Part shown: in pieces, positions 20,501-34,554 of the stretch
Layout of the letters: each line of letters begins with the position of its first letter
Position numbering within the stretch: position 1 is the stretch's first letter
From: Paragonimus westermani
Lineage: Eukaryota; Platyhelminthes; Trematoda; Plagiorchiida; Troglotrematidae
Direction: 5' to 3'
Assembly (NCBI GenBank): GCA_008508345.1
Contig: QNGE01000273.1
Location: 34,917 to 98,916, forward strand
Length of the DNA: 64,000 bases
Translations under genes and position numbers: made by a program
The notes under the pieces: generated by a model
Database searches by the model: none
The model's input: the letters and a program-made list of their open reading frames with translations, nothing else
Told to the model about the DNA's origin: nothing

Positions 20501-23500
20501 GCGTGCATAAATTCGCGCTGCACGGAGGGCATCTTTCCACACAATGGTGACGTTTTCTGCTTATAGCAGTGAGACCTAGCAACCGATTAATCGCATTAGG
20601 GCTTTCAACCGTTGGTCGGTGTTTGCATTTGGATCATCATGCTCTAGATCCTACTCAACTTCCCTAAGGTTTACAACGCATCCTCTGCTTCGTGTGCCCC
20701 AGTGCGATCAGTTGAACTGGACTGGTCAAAGTCATCATCGCACAAGAACTTCTGAACGAACACGTAGCTTTGGTTACTGAATCGTGTAGGTTCCGCAGCG
20801 TTGTGGTTTTTGGAGTGAAAATTACCAGACTTCGCTAATACCTTTGTAGTCAGCCCATATTATTTAGCAACACAAAACCTAACGCTGTCTTCTGTAAACA
20901 CGTTTTTGTCACACAAACTTGCTGCGTGGAATGTGACTGAGCAGTGTCCAGGATTCCACTCTTCGTCAGCACTTACACTCAAACCACGTAGAGTAGAATT
21001 GACACGTGCGTGGAACAGAATATCTTCCTGATGATGAGGGAGGCTTTCAATACATTTTGCATTGTCCAGCTCATCTTGCTTTCAGCTTTGCAAAATAGCA
21101 GTTCCATCTAAGTTCTGTTCTGTTCATGATGTAAAGATAGTTTTCTTTAAGGCTTTATTCAGGTTTCATCTTCAACATTCTCCGAGCAAGTAACACCACT
21201 GTCCCATAGCGAGCTATCATATTCAGGTACATCTTTTCAATTTATCAGACGTGAGGGCGTGAATTTTTCGTCTAAACTAGTTCATCTTGGAAGTAAGCTG
21301 TAACTGCACATCTTGAGTCTAACGCACTTTTATTCCGAATAGTGGTATGGTCTACGAAAAACTAATTTTGCAATCGGTAGCCACCCGAGTGAATGCACTC
21401 CGGCCAAGTGAATTTGCATTGTACTATGCGATCAGATCTCACGAAACCTAACAAGTTTTGTAAATTCGTAAGGGCAGAAAACTATACTGGTCTGGTTGTT
21501 TAAGCTGACGCCTTTACGTCCTGGGTTTCTACTTCACTTGCAACTTATGAATCCATTCGAGGACAAGGAAGTTAGTCATCTAACGACAAACTTGCTCTGT
21601 ACGAGCGAACCACTTCAAAGATCACAACCATAATCATGTCATCCGTTAACGTTGAACACCGCACTATGTACTCCGCGCGGTCACAACGGAATACTTTTTA
21701 ACTCTGCTTTAGGTACATACAGTATCAACATGGAATGTTTTTATCAATAGGGCTCGAAAACATGCTTCTTAGGTTGTACTTTGTCCAGACTTGACAAAAG
21801 TGAACTGACCCTTTCCTAACTGACATCGGAGGAAGGTGATTATGAAAAATATGCGGAAGCCCGGTTTAGGCAGACGGAAAAATGAAAGTCAACCACAGTT
21901 AACATAAAGCGGTGCATCCGATACAAGAATACTGTAATACAACAGACACTAAGATATCGATATGTCGGTAGATTTTCGAAACCGATCGGGATATGCATTC
22001 AAACGAGGACTATTTGGGTCGAAGTTTTCAGATTGTTTTAAAAGTGAACAGAATCCTGCTGTTATTGAGTGTGGGTTTTATATGAATCCGAAATTCTTCT
22101 CACAGTTCCAACACTTCATATTAAATTTGCTGGATGGTCATCATCAGGTGATAAAAGTGCCCACTAGCATGTTCATCGAAAAATCACAATTTCACTAAAC
22201 ACAGGACAGTAGAGCACGTGCCTCAGGGACGTAGTTCAGTAGATTTTCTAGCCAATAAATACGGTCGTTTGCTGTAAACCAAAATATATGCTATCCACTG
22301 AACTGTGAAGGAATAAGTGTCTCTTAGAGCTATGTACATCTCAGTTTGTCACGTACTTCAACTCTAGTGTGTGTACTAGCAGCTTTGTTGAAATTGCAAT
22401 GGTAAATTTGCATACCTTAATTCTTCTCACATATCCACGTTTTAAACAGATTAGGACTAGCGCGAATGTCACCGATCGGAACTCAACGCCGTCGGATGTA
22501 TCATTTTAAAGAACAAAACAATGAGGTGGATTTTGAATGTACACTCTTCTAATGGATCGCGTCATTAATATAATGTTTCCGTTTTTATGTTCTACACTCA
22601 GGTTTGCTGTTCACCTTTTTTTACAAAAAATGTTGCCCCTATACTGCTCCTATTCGGGTGTTCAACGCGTTCCCAGTATGTTACAACCCTTTTTGATAAA
22701 ACTATTTTTTGTAGGTAACTGGACATTGTGACTTCAGATCATATTGTTATTTTGAACAAGCCAGTAACACTACAGAAGAAGCATGCTTGTGAAAGCATTT
22801 TAATCAACCTGAACATCTCCGCTAAGTTGAATGTACTGGACATTCAGTGAACAGTAGAGGCTGGTATCAGTCCGTACAGAGTATGTGGATAGTCTGTTTA
22901 TATCCCTTAGTGAACACTGTACGTGGACTGCATAAGAGTTTCCCAGACATTTTAACAGTGCAGTAATCATGGCCACTCGCTTTTATTTCGGTAGTTCTAT
23001 TTGTACCATCCGTCCTCACCTTCGACCTAACGGTGTTCTTCTGATTTCCTGGAGGTTCTATAGCATGTGAAAATGGATCTATTCCTTATGATATTTGGTC
23101 TTGTAAACAGCAGCAAATTTTCTCATAGTCGTTCTCACCCTATTGTTAACGTCCCACATACCAGTGAATCAAAACCACGATCTGCAGTTAAGTTTCATGC
23201 TGGTGAGTCACCGAAACTTAAGAGGTCAGATGAATATCCAGTAGACCAAGGATGTTCGGGCATGGAGTTGGAAGAAGTTATGTGAACTGCAGTCCATAAA
23301 TGGTGTGTTTTCTTTTCTCAAAAGTGGAATTTAATCTAAGATCTTTGTTCCGAGCGCATCTGATTGGACACTTTTCAGTCGATATGTTAAGGTCTTAACT
23401 AGTTCGGTCTTTAGTAAGTTGATGAGGGTTTACTTGCATAATTGTGCACTACCCAAAGAATGGCTTTCAATTTACGTTCATGAGTGCTCACCTTTGGTTG

Positions 23501-26500
23501 TTCAGTATATAAATTTCTTGGGACGTCCCTGACGATCTTAACAATTAATGTACCGTAAAAGGGTATCCAAAATAGCCCAAGTGGCTTGTACTAGATTCTC
23601 CGAAGTTCAAGCCGTTTCAAACTTGCGGATATTGTTTTGCGGAATTCAGTGACAATTTGATATTTAGGACTGTCTTAAGATATCTGGAAAATTTACACTA
23701 TTTCACAGTTTACCCCCTTCCTTGGACCTTTTCAAGTTCCTGTCTTCTCATTCGATCCACGTGGGGGACAAACGAAGTGGCCATGTTTTTATGGGTTCAA
23801 GTTAACATTGTGTGATATTACGTAAACTATGGATCATCGTCCTTCGTTGCAATCTGTTTTCTTCCCAAAGTTTTGCCATCCGACGGTATTTTGTGTAACC
23901 ACGAAATTTCGTTTGACAGCTTTGTCTGCTGTTTACCAGAGGACAGTCTCAGAAGCTTGTCAGAGAATGAAACCATAAAATAAACTGTAAAGGTTTAGTC
24001 CACCATAAAACAGGATTTTCCACCTTTGAATAAAATAGTCAATACACACAAGTTACTACAGAGACTTACTTCATACATTCTCGTAAACGGTAAAAATATG
24101 ACTAACTTGTAAACAGAAAAACAATCAGACTTGAATGGAATGATTGACATTATAAATCGAGCCGGATCGTGGAAGATATTCATAGTTGAACTTGTTACAA
24201 TCAAAACTTGACAGTCAGATGTTTTGTGCACATAAAACCGGCTACTGACGGCTGACTAACAAAGCTTCCATCTGCCTGAACTGTGGGCATTCATCGGGAC
24301 AGTACACGAAGATGAAGTGTTGGTGCTATGATCAATAAGAGCCTTGCAATGGATGAGGCGGCGCTTCATCCTCACTTGGTTTCACTCACTAGCAGTGAGT
24401 TGAAACATTTCCCCATCCTTTTAAGGTACGCTGGCAAACCCTAACTCTACGCATTCTCTCTATTCTACCAATGTAAATGTCTCAACAAATGCCGGAAAAC
24501 TGATAAAAACGCAGGACTCAGATTTTTGGCTACGGCTAGAGGAAACCTAGTCGTCTGTGAGAGTAAGGCTAGATTTGTTGCATCATATGGATATTTTAAC
24601 AGAGCTCTGATAGTCCGTCCAATGGTATTCACCAACCGGTCAACTTTAAGTGGAAGCCTGATGGAAAAAGACTAGTTATGCTCTTACACAATCGCATTTC
24701 CCGAGGAAGTAAGTTCATTCCATTTCCAGATGAAACATTCTAGTTTAAACCCCAGGTTTAACTGGACGTATTAGGCAGTAAAATGTTAATCAACCGGGCG
24801 TCCAAGGGCATGCCACAATAGACTGTTATGAGTTGACTTTGTATTTAACTAAAGGGAACAATCGGTAACACCGTTCCATATACTCCTCGTCTGTAAGGAA
24901 TCCAGTTTTACTCATGAAGTTTTCTGTTGGAGTAGGTTACTCATGAGTAGTTCGTCCGTTTGCAGAAAATTTGCTAAATTTCTAGAAGCACTCCATGGTT
25001 GTAAATATGAACCAAACTAGGTAAGATTATGAACCGATGTGAATTCATAGAAATCGCTGATGATTATTGGATGAGTTACAATATCAACCTTCGAGTATTA
25101 CACCAATATTAAAGCGAGGCATAAAACCTATGTCTTCAGAGGTTGTCTTAAGTATAGCAGTAAAATGGTCATATACTGCACAAAAATGACAGAGCCATCA
25201 GGTCCTAACTAACTAATCTAACGTTCGATGCGTAAATAGGACGTACATTCCGATATCTGCCTGGTCACATATCAGCGGACTTGAAAGTAGAATGAGCGAC
25301 TATTGCTAAGTCGCATCAAATGATGCATTATTAGATCGCGGCATGGTCTGCTTAAATAACCACCGAGAATTTATCAGGCTTTGCTGTAATGTGATCGTCA
25401 GACACATTTGTGAGATATTATTCAGTGTAGATTTTAGCCCTGTCTTCAGCATCCATCCCGCCCTATCAGCATTAGTAACCCTAGTGGAATAAAGCACTGT
25501 ACTTTAAATTCCGAATGAACTTAAAAATTTTGGGGACCAATTCTGTGGTGTAATGAACAGCCTGTGTCACATGCAGAAAGTCCCCGGCCCGATTCTGGGC
25601 AGGGTTAGAGGTTTCCCTCTGTTGGTTAATCTCTCTTGCTACCTACTTAATTGTCTGGTCGAGACCCAGAAGGAGGAAGAGTGCTATGCCATAGGGACTC
25701 TAAGTATACAGGGCAAAGCGAGTGCCACAAATGGCAGTCAGTACGCAGAGCAATTCGAATGAGACGGTCACATTTCATTCGGAGCGTTAGAACAAATCAC
25801 GTTACGGGAGGCTTCAACAAGCTGACGACAGAAAAAGCGGTTCTGATGGCGTACGGGCGGTCTTTCGTACAGTTACAGTGTGACTGCCTAAGTCGCACAA
25901 TACTGTTCCACGCCCCACCGTGATCGATACTGAATGATTTACCTGGTCTTCTTCCTTAAGAGGAGCGTCGCTTAACGCTCCCACATCGAAAAGCTTACAG
26001 TATTTGATGGATTCCCATAGTATATTTGAAATTCCGATGTCGGAAAATTCGGCAAACAACACACGTACATCCCCCTGTATGGACGGATATTTGAGCTGGG
26101 CAACGTTCAACACGTGAAGCGTCTTCATTGATGCTCCACAGACCTCACAGCGTGACATTTTTGTCCCATGATGAGAAGTCATCGCAAGCCAGTCCCCCTT
26201 AACGCCTGAGAACAACTACCGGTCATAATAGTATATCCGTTTAACTTAGCCTGTACTCCCAAGAAGTTCTCATATTGTTGCGCCTTAAAATCTCAGTGAG
26301 CAGCCCACTCTTGGATGAGTTAACAAGTCCAGTAACTCGGGGTACATTTAAACAAAGCGATTCGTGGATGGGGTTCGTAGTATGTTTGGATTGAGGCGGT
26401 TTCTTGAATGGAGAATGTCCAGCCAATCAGCGTTTGCGTACAGACTGCTAGAGACGGAATTATGGTCAAACTGGCGCCAACCATTCACAGACGGTTATCA

Positions 26501-28040
26501 GCTGCTGTTGAATACGAATCTGTTTCAAATAACCGAGTTGTTAGACGCAAGATAATGGGACAACACAGCAATAAACGCAAGAATGTCTGTTGCTTAATAG
26601 CAACCGTAAGTACTGTTGTTCCACTGTAATAGTTGCAGTTTTCCAATAAACTGAGGTTGCTTGGTACGGCTCGGACTTTCATTCTGAATTCCCCTCGACT
26701 GGGTAGCCTAGTGCGCAACAGGGTTCAATATGTGCACGTTAAAACTAGGTGAATCCAGTTACGAATAAACAGCCCAGTAGTATGTAGCTGGATTTGTCGG
26801 TACGAATCAGGCTAATATTGTCAGTACTGAATGATAAACTGCAAAACATTTTGGTGGATGTCGCATTGAAACCTTGTATAATGACGGGGACGAATGGATG
26901 ACTTCTCAGGGACATGAGCTGTTAGTATCATTGTTTGTGGAATGAGGGGCATATGAAACTTACATAACAACGTTTGCAATTTCAGTAACAACACAGTTCG
27001 CCTGAACGGAAATCTTACAAATACTTTTTTCTATATAGAATATCGTTTACTCTGACACAGATGCGGAATATCAGGTCTGTTATGCTTCGTCTACTGTTAA
27101 CATCAAGAATCCATACAAAATGGACAAAAGTACTTTCATGCAGCTATTCATGAAACGTGGTACAATCAAGTATCACAGAATAGATTTTCATCAAAATGAA
27201 CTGTCCGAACAACCATGGGTGACTCAGACTGCAAGCATTAGACGAGTTACTTTGAATTTTGGAGACTACACAAGATTTTCTTTGCTTTCATGCAGACAAT
27301 TCGTTTTCTGAAATTTGCAGTGTAGCGAACAAGCTCGTTTCCAGTGATTCATGACCAAGCTAAATACATTACACTGCATGTCACATTCGTACGGGAAAAT
27401 TATTACGGGGGAGAATGAATGAGTGCTGATATCAGTGAAGTCAACCTTACATTGTAATAATTTGAGCAATGGGTCCTGAATTCGGTTTTGTTTTACGAGC
27501 TTTCTATTATGCATAATGCTATTTATCTTCCAGGTGTTGGACTATTTTGGCAAATCTTGCCTAGCAATACAACAAATGTGATACTGACCAGAACGTTTAG
27601 AATACTTCTCCAAATTTATTTCGACAGCCATTTTAAGTGCTATACGAACAAAGTCTGACAACCCTTATGACGATAGATTAATTAATAAAGTGATTGAACT
27701 GAAACATGACAAAACAGTGAATACGCCTATAAATTGTTTAAAATTCAGTATTACTTACTTCCATCGGTCGCTGTATGACTTTTAGTTCAATCCGACTTCT
27801 AGACTGAGAAACAAGGTTTTATTTCAGTTGCTACTATGTCATGGTATCAAACAATAACGTTAAACGTAATCTTAACTGCTACTAGTACTGAAACGATTAC
27901 ATTCACTGTGGGACAGCGGTTTAGAGGCGAAAACCAAGAGGAATTTTCCGTGGTAACCAGCCCAATTGAACAACATCAGAAAGTGAACGAATATCGGCAA
28001 GGGAGCACAGGGTTTTAAATTCAGCGAACATTCCATTACT
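17580..28040. other. Long gene-poor stretch, nothing assignable
   Basis: I examined the open frames on both strands. All are short and without recognisable domains. A 72-residue frame at 23067-23285 opens with a hydrophobic MKMDLFLMIFGLV but has nothing else in support. No repeat shared with the rest of the window stands out. Small exons of unknown genes could be missed. Confidence 0.45.
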
Positions 28041-28047
28041 TGTTTAG

Positions 28048-28206
28048 GTGGCAAGAGTGAGTACGACCTTGATAGCCAGACTGCTCAAGAAGGATAAGGA
28101 CACGGGGTTTTTGGTAGATGTGCTGCCAGATGCATGGAGTAAGGTGAACAAGAGGGATAGGTGGAACGGGCGTATCAATGTGGTCCGCAAATTTCCGACA
28201 GATTCG
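28048..28206 (+). CDS. Possible internal exon, unknown protein
   Basis: A 53-codon open stretch begins directly after TTGTTTAG, a fair splice acceptor, and ends at TGA (28207). It reads LLKKDKDTGFLVDVLPDAWS then KVNKRDRWNGRINVVRKF, which has coding-like composition and charged/hydrophobic periodicity. A possible donor (GTGAAC at 28206) overlaps the stop. I do not recognise the protein. Chance is a real alternative, because no neighbouring exon is evident. Confidence 0.2.
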
Positions 28207-28209
28207 TGA

Positions 28210-31200
28210 ACAGTAATGGGGTGGGACTTTACCATCATTGGAAATCGTACACCTTCAGGAAAATCTCTACCGGGAGGTAAATCGTTGAGAAACCTTGACA
28301 TTCTGTTCCGCTGTTGATTATCACTTTGAAATACTTACGACGTATGTGGGCCAGTTACGTGAAAAATTGCTTATCACAAGGGAGCACCGTAAAGAAAAAC
28401 CGTTATCCGTGGATTTCTTTAATGCATACCTCAGACGTCAGGCACGTTAAGGAGGACAATTTTATGAAGACCATCTTCAATAACCGCTGCGATTCTGGCT
28501 CATTTACCAGACCTACTGAGAAACTAAACGATACCATCGAATCTTCTATTGAGTAGTTCACCGAGTGGACTTCAAGCCGAACACTAAGAGGCTTCAGATA
28601 AATGAAGACACATACGTAGCTTTCTACTTTTCCCAGCTATAATCATTCATTTTAAAGTACGTTCCTCTAACCTGGGGTGCAGTGTTGATCCTTCTAAGTA
28701 TGTTCATTTTAATTAACAAGCTCCTGTTCAGTTCTTCGTTCTTCCGTTGGTGACTTTTAATCTCAGCCGAATATTTTGTTTACCACAAACATTTTTTAAG
28801 TCCGCCTTATCTTAGCACTGATTTTCGCCATTGGCGCTGGAACCGAATGCCCTTCTCTTTTCTAACTATTTTGAGAACAAACTGTTTACTATTTCCCTAA
28901 CAGTGGACTACAGATTCTGTCTTCCGTGAACACCGTACAAGGTCCAAAGAAGGTCACATCCAAAAAGTGCAAGATGTACTCTTTTGCATGTTTTAAAAGT
29001 ACCGCCGTATCCCTAACCATGCTGAACAACTGTGGGCCATCACCATTCGTTCGGAAAAAGCTACCCTATATCTGGGATCTAGTTCCACTTTGGGGTACGT
29101 ACCATCGCTATGTAAAATCTATGGCAATTTATGTAGAGTTCCTTTGGAGTCCAGTTCACTTCCAAACTGCGTTCCGAAACGCATTCATATGTCAGAATGT
29201 GGCCATTCGTAAAAACAAGACATCAATTTAAGCACGTCGTAAAGGCTGTGGTTAGTCATCTCACTGATTCAACCCAGTCAGTAACACGTCAGACAATACA
29301 ACGTCCGTTCACTACAAGCGTTAAGCTTTGATCCAAGCTTACCATGTTCGCTTAGATCACCAGAGAAGTCAAGGCTCGCTGCACTTAGGCCGTTCACCAA
29401 CTGCACCGGACTGTGATCCAGCATTGGCGCAGTTGCACTGATCACCATTCAGATCCGGCCTTGATCCAGGTTAAACCTGTTCACATCAACTGCTAAGTGA
29501 GTCAAGGTTTTTGGCATCTATGTCTTCCAGAAAATGTTACGATTCGAATCTTTTCGCGTCAGGTGTTTTGTCAACGTTAGTGAACTACTTTTGTCAAACA
29601 GATGTTTCAGGGGATTTGCCGAGAGAGAATTTGTGGTCATTATCTTTGTACTTAATTAACTCTGTCAGCCATAATACACCAATGTTTGCTCGATGTTTCC
29701 CGACAGCACTTTTGCACTGGCTAACGAAGTGACAACAACTATAACTTCAACTGGATCAATGCACGGAACGCTGACTTAATAAAATGAGTGACTTCAGACA
29801 CCTGTTGCCGTTAAGAACACCAGAAATGTTTTTTTTGTCAGAGTGCAACCGCAGCTTAAATCCGTTTAGCATAAGATAGGGGAAACAGTTATTAACCAGT
29901 GATTTCTTCGCCTGCTAACGGAAAGTAACAGACTACTACGAATTTTTCATATGTATATGGTGTGAATCGGAACCATTCAAACACACGCTGCTTCAAAATG
30001 AAGTAAACGAAGAGTTAACTTTAAGAAGTAGACTTGGATATTGTTACACTACAATGTACTCATGAGTACCTACGGTAGCGCCCTCAGACTGCAACCCTAA
30101 AAAATCCGCCCCCTATCCTATTACAAAAACACTTCTTACGATCGGCAGGTCTTAAAATGTAGTGGGTTCAGAAGTCAGATAGTCTGAAACGTTCCCACTC
30201 TCGTTACTGACTTCTTCCTTCATTTCTCGTGCGCGTAACCGTATAGTATATCACTTCGTTCATAGCTGACATGTTCTTAGGACACTGAAACGACTAGGAT
30301 TAGTCAGACGAGTTTGATGTCATTGTGCTTCAAGACGTAGGTGAGTGTAAAGTACTGGGCCTTATTCCATGTTGATTGAATGAACGCAGCCTAAGCCCAA
30401 ATCATCATATTTCAAAGGTCTGTGTATTCTGAACATTAAGCGTCAGGGTTACTTTTGAGTTATTCGGACTCAGCTGCGCATCAGTCTGTAATACAACCAG
30501 AAAGATCTCTCGAGTGCAGAAGTGTTGTGAACGTTTACGAACTTATCAGAGTCACGTACTACGCAAATCTCAGTAGCCCAGTCTGCAGGAGTAACTCAGG
30601 AAACGGAATGAAGCTTTTTATCAAGCATGGTTACCACCAGGTAGGAAGTTGAAAGTGGTTCGTATCTACTTAGACGTCACGGACCAGCGTAATTCGACGA
30701 GATCAACGAAGATTTTTCAGTGGTTTGTAAGGAAACCTTTAAAAAACAGATAAAACGCCTATTGTTGAGAATGCTAGTTTTGAAAAATAACTAATGGTGC
30801 CTCCATGCTGAAGTGCAAGAGCCCAGGGCAGCTGAAGTATGGTTTATTTATTAGGGGGCCCGCAGTAAGTTGCATCTATATGAAACATGTTTGATTATCA
30901 GTTTTCTACAATTCCATGAAGAGTGAAGAAATGCCCTATACAATATAATCCACAATTTGATGCCCAACTTGTCCAGTCTGCTGATAGGTTACAGCGTAAG
31001 TGACATTGCCAGTGCCCCGAGTAGCTCATAATACCATCGCATTTCGCAATTACGCGAACCACATCGGTTCAGTTGGTTGGTACTCATGCTGTGTTGTAGT
31101 CAGACCGACGTGAATCTTTTGCCTGTGTGTTTGTAAGGAAGCACAAAAACCTCTTAGATGCTTGTTAACCACTTCGTGTGTTTATGCAGATACTCGCAGA

Positions 31201-31925
31201 ATTTTTGAATATCTCCTTCAATCCTTACTACTCAGTCGATGGAGATAAATAATAAAATGAACAGTCAACGTTGCCAAATTTTGTCGTTTTATTAACAGCG
31301 TCAGTTCCCAGTGAAATGATAATCTTGCCGATGAGTTTCACGTTAGTTTTGTCCCCCTTAATCGAATTTCACTTAGATTTCGAAATGTACTATTAGAGAG
31401 GGGTTATTGGTCTACCGTTTGGCCGTAGTCCAGTTGAATCCCCACGGTGGTATTACGCGTGAAATGCACAACCACATAGTTTTCCATTTTACCAGGCGTA
31501 ATTAGTGAGAAGTACACCCGTATGTAATAACCAGTACGTTTTCCAATACAGATTTCTTTCAGAAGCTTGTATTGAAAGTACTTGATAGAACGTAGAGTTA
31601 CCTGATTGCAGATTTCTACAACTATGTAGCAATCGTTGATGCTCGGAACTTGCCACACATGTGAGAGACTAACGTTGTTACAGATACGCTAAGATTCTAA
31701 GTACCTACAACGTTTTATTTCAATTCAAAATTCTACGATGAGTAAATTCTTCTTTATATAAAGTGGAGAAAAGTGGATGCTGAAAACCAAGATGAGATTG
31801 GGCATCCTATCCTCTGGTTTCTTGAAGAAGTTAGTGGAGGTGAACCAATAGTTTACTGTGTTTGTTTACACTCACTGTAATCTCATAGAATGCACCTGAT
31901 ATTCTAATGACGAAGGTAGTGTTCC

Positions 31926-31956
<31 letters not shown>

Positions 31957-32630
31957 AATGAAAGAATGTAGGATTTATGCTCCCCCCACTTCTATTCCTC
32001 AGGTTGCCCTATTAGTAATATTCAATTTTGGCACCAGGCCGTCAATGCCAATTAAGATGAAAATGCAGCTTTACAAAAATTGAACAACCAGGCATCGAAT
32101 ACCCATACTAGGTTATTACCGTTATCTGTAAGACGTCAAATGCGTCCAATCGAATTATTACTGGAGTAACCCCTGTGTCAACATGAAATCAGCACAGCAG
32201 AGTAGAAGACTTGTTTTATTAATGTGAATATCACCTACGCCTAACTACAGCTTTCTTATTCAGACAAACTTTCCGGTCGGCTTCCTGTAGGAGAAAGACC
32301 GAGTTGAGTTCCGTTCAAGTTAATGCTAGTTGGTAGCATGTACTGTTGCAACAGCTGGACTGCGTCACCCATCCCACTTGGGACACGACCGAGTTAGCAT
32401 CTGAACACTCAGTCACCTTCGACTGTCAGTCATAATCATATTGCTGGATCACCTCAATAAGACACCCAGTTACGGCCTGCTAACTTCAGTCTATAGTCAG
32501 GCGATTAGACCCTTTCTTAGATTACTGATTAACATTGGAGGATTTCGTTAAGTTCACGTTAGACAAGGCGCACGTTTGGTTGCACTGTTCATGTCCGGAT
32601 AAATCGTTCAGCCAGCCTTTTTTTGAGAAA
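28210..32630. other. Gene-poor stretch
   Basis: Nothing is recognised except the GA microsatellite listed separately. Short frames on both strands lack domains. Confidence 0.45.
31926..31950 (+). repeat. (GA)n microsatellite
   Basis: About twelve GA units followed by GGGAGGGA. Confidence 0.9.
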
Positions 32631-32639
32631 ATAACAGTG

Positions 32640-32730
32640 GCCTTTAGTGTCCTTCTTGTTAGAGCTCCCCAGTAGTATTTCTTGCGACAGCTACGTTTTC
32701 ATGAGGCAACCACGGTAATCATGACGCGAC
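32640..32730 (-). repeat. Hammerhead/tRNA-like repeat, copy B
   Basis: The minus strand reads GTGGTTGCCTCATGAAAACG, then TCGCAAGAAATACTACTGG and GGAGCTCTAAC, matching 33305-33380. The ribozyme core is eroded (CTGGGGA) and the 3' half is lost. Confidence 0.5.
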
Positions 32731-32875
32731 TGATCACACATTTGACACAGTCGAATTATCATACCTGGGAGTTCCATAGCTTACGATGGTAAATCATACT
32801 CTTTGGTTAATTGTCAGGTTAAATACTGAGTAGTGGGGTATTGGTTTTCATACAGATTGAACATCAGTTAGAATT

Positions 32876-33040
32876 GTTCGTAACTATCGCATTCCCATAG
32901 ATTTTCCAGTCGGCTCCCTATGAAAAGGATATGCACTACTGACGACCTCGAGTGAGAACGAAACCCGAGTCTACTGCTTCTTTTCAGAAGGGGCATATTG
33001 GAAAGTCTATGGGAATGTGATACTAAACTAATTACTGAAC
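32876..33040 (+). repeat. Hammerhead/tRNA-like repeat, copy C, with inverted flank
   Basis: The segment downstream of the ribozyme (GGAAAGTCTATGGGAATGTGA at about 33000) is present in reverse complement just upstream (32884-32915). The ribozyme thus sits between inverted copies of its own 3' flank. The element is the same as 33270-33480. Confidence 0.6.
32934..32977 (+). ncRNA. Hammerhead ribozyme, degenerate copy
   Basis: Box 1 CTGACGA at 32939-32945, GAAAC at 32960-32964, GTC at 32969-32971. Stem I GCACTA/TACTGC has one mismatch. Stem II keeps only CTC/GAG. All catalytic core bases are present, but the short stem II makes activity doubtful. Confidence 0.6.
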
Positions 33041-33269
33041 CTCTCCATCCAGTTGCAGATGTGACACCTCCGGATGTCCACTCGGACACATAAATGACCT
33101 TTGACTCAAACCTAGTTGACGGAGTTGTGTGACAAACTGATTTCGACTGTGCTAACTTGACAGTCGATACGATATAATTTGATTTGATTGACCCCATTTG
33201 AAATAGCCGATAACCGCCTTCCATCCCTATATCCTAGAGCAGTAACTAAGGTTGCTGACGAGTAGTTGG

Positions 33270-33480
33270 GGGGTTGGTTAATTTCAATGGCGTAGTGGTC
33301 AACAGAGTTGCCTCATGAAAGCGTGACCAGAGTTCTAATGGCGGTCGTGGCAAGAATGTGCACTACTGACGAGCTCTAATGAGAGCGAAACTTCAGTCTA
33401 GTGCTTTTGTTCTAATGGGGCCCAATGGAAAATCTATGGGAATGTGGCGGCTGTGTTCAGTCGTGAGTGATCTATGCGAA
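33270..33480 (+). repeat. Hammerhead/tRNA-like repeat, copy D (best ribozyme)
   Basis: Order: TGGCGTAGTGGTCAACAGAG (box A-like), GTTGCCTCATGAAAGCG, AGTTCTAATGG (degraded box B), GTCGTGGCAAGAA, the hammerhead at 33360-33404, then GGAAAATCTATGGGAATGTGG and TCAGTCGTGAGTGAT. The tRNA-like promoter plus hammerhead layout is the one known for Schistosoma Sm-alpha repeats. PLE terminal repeats are the other known carriers. Confidence 0.65.
33360..33404 (+). ncRNA. Hammerhead ribozyme, apparently intact
   Basis: Type I layout. Stem I GCACTA (33360-33365) pairs perfectly with TAGTGC (33399-33404). Core box CTGACGA is at 33366-33372. Stem II GCTCT (33373-33377) pairs perfectly with AGAGC (33382-33386) across loop AATG. 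GAAA is at 33387-33390. Stem III is only two pairs (AC with GT) around loop TTCA. The cleavage site is after GTC (C33398). All conserved core residues are present, so self-cleavage is predicted when transcribed. Such a short stem III often favours action as a dimer; that is known of the class, not shown here. Confidence 0.85.
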
Positions 33481-34554
33481 ATCGAAACCAGACGAGCCGT
33501 ATAGTAAGCCCGCTTTGGTCGGCTGTTAATGAATTCACTAGTGTCTGATGTGCTCATCGGCTAATCACAATTATCCTAAGCTAGTTTCACATAAACAAAC
33601 CAGTACATATAAATCGCATAATTACAGTCAGCGACTGGAATGAAAAATTGAACCCCCTGTAACCTCGGAGGTGGATTCTTACACTGAGAATTACTGGAGC
33701 AAACTAGAATCAGCCACTGATATGCCAGCCAACTGGAAGTGTGTGACTGTTTGAACTGGTTGACATCAGCTGTGGCCAAACTAGCCAAGTTCGTTGCACT
33801 TGTCACCACATTAATCCAACATGCTAATCAGGCACGATGGCTACCAGTGTGTTCATGTCGAAACGAACAACAATTGCTAGCAGTATACAGCAACAACTGG
33901 TGTATACGTTAAACATACGTAAGAGATACCCTAGAATCGCCATCTACGTGTAGTTATAGTCCTTTATATACTCATACGGTCATTAGTGTATTCTGTTTAC
34001 TTTTTGCAACATTAGCAACTATCTAACAACATTCAGTTGATTAGAACAATTGTTTATATTCTATGTGATACAAAACGAAGGAAGTTTTACCGGCCAGAAT
34101 GAGCTACGGTCTAAGAGGACCAAATTTATCTAGATGCAGTAGGTCGTGATGATAAAATCTGAACCAATATCATTCGAAGTTTCCTATTTTTCTGTACCCG
34201 TTGTATAAACATAACTTGAACAAAGTTTGAAAACAGTCAAAGGCGAAATTACTAACCCAGACTAAGCATAATGGTCATGGCACAGCGACCAAGACAGCTG
34301 GTGGGAGTGTGTTGCTATCCGAATATGTTATACAAATAACGTGTGCTAGAAGTCTTTATTGTTGTAATGCTAGGTGAGAGTAATAGTAATCAGCGGTAAC
34401 TACTAAATTGTGTTTGGATTTGTCCATTCTCGTTAACGGGGTGTTAGCTACATAGGATTGAGAATGTTGTTTTTAAGCTAGGTAATCAACCACAAGCGTT
34501 TACATCAGTTAAGAGTAAATTTCGAAAATTCAGATTTGCCCAAAGAATTCAACA

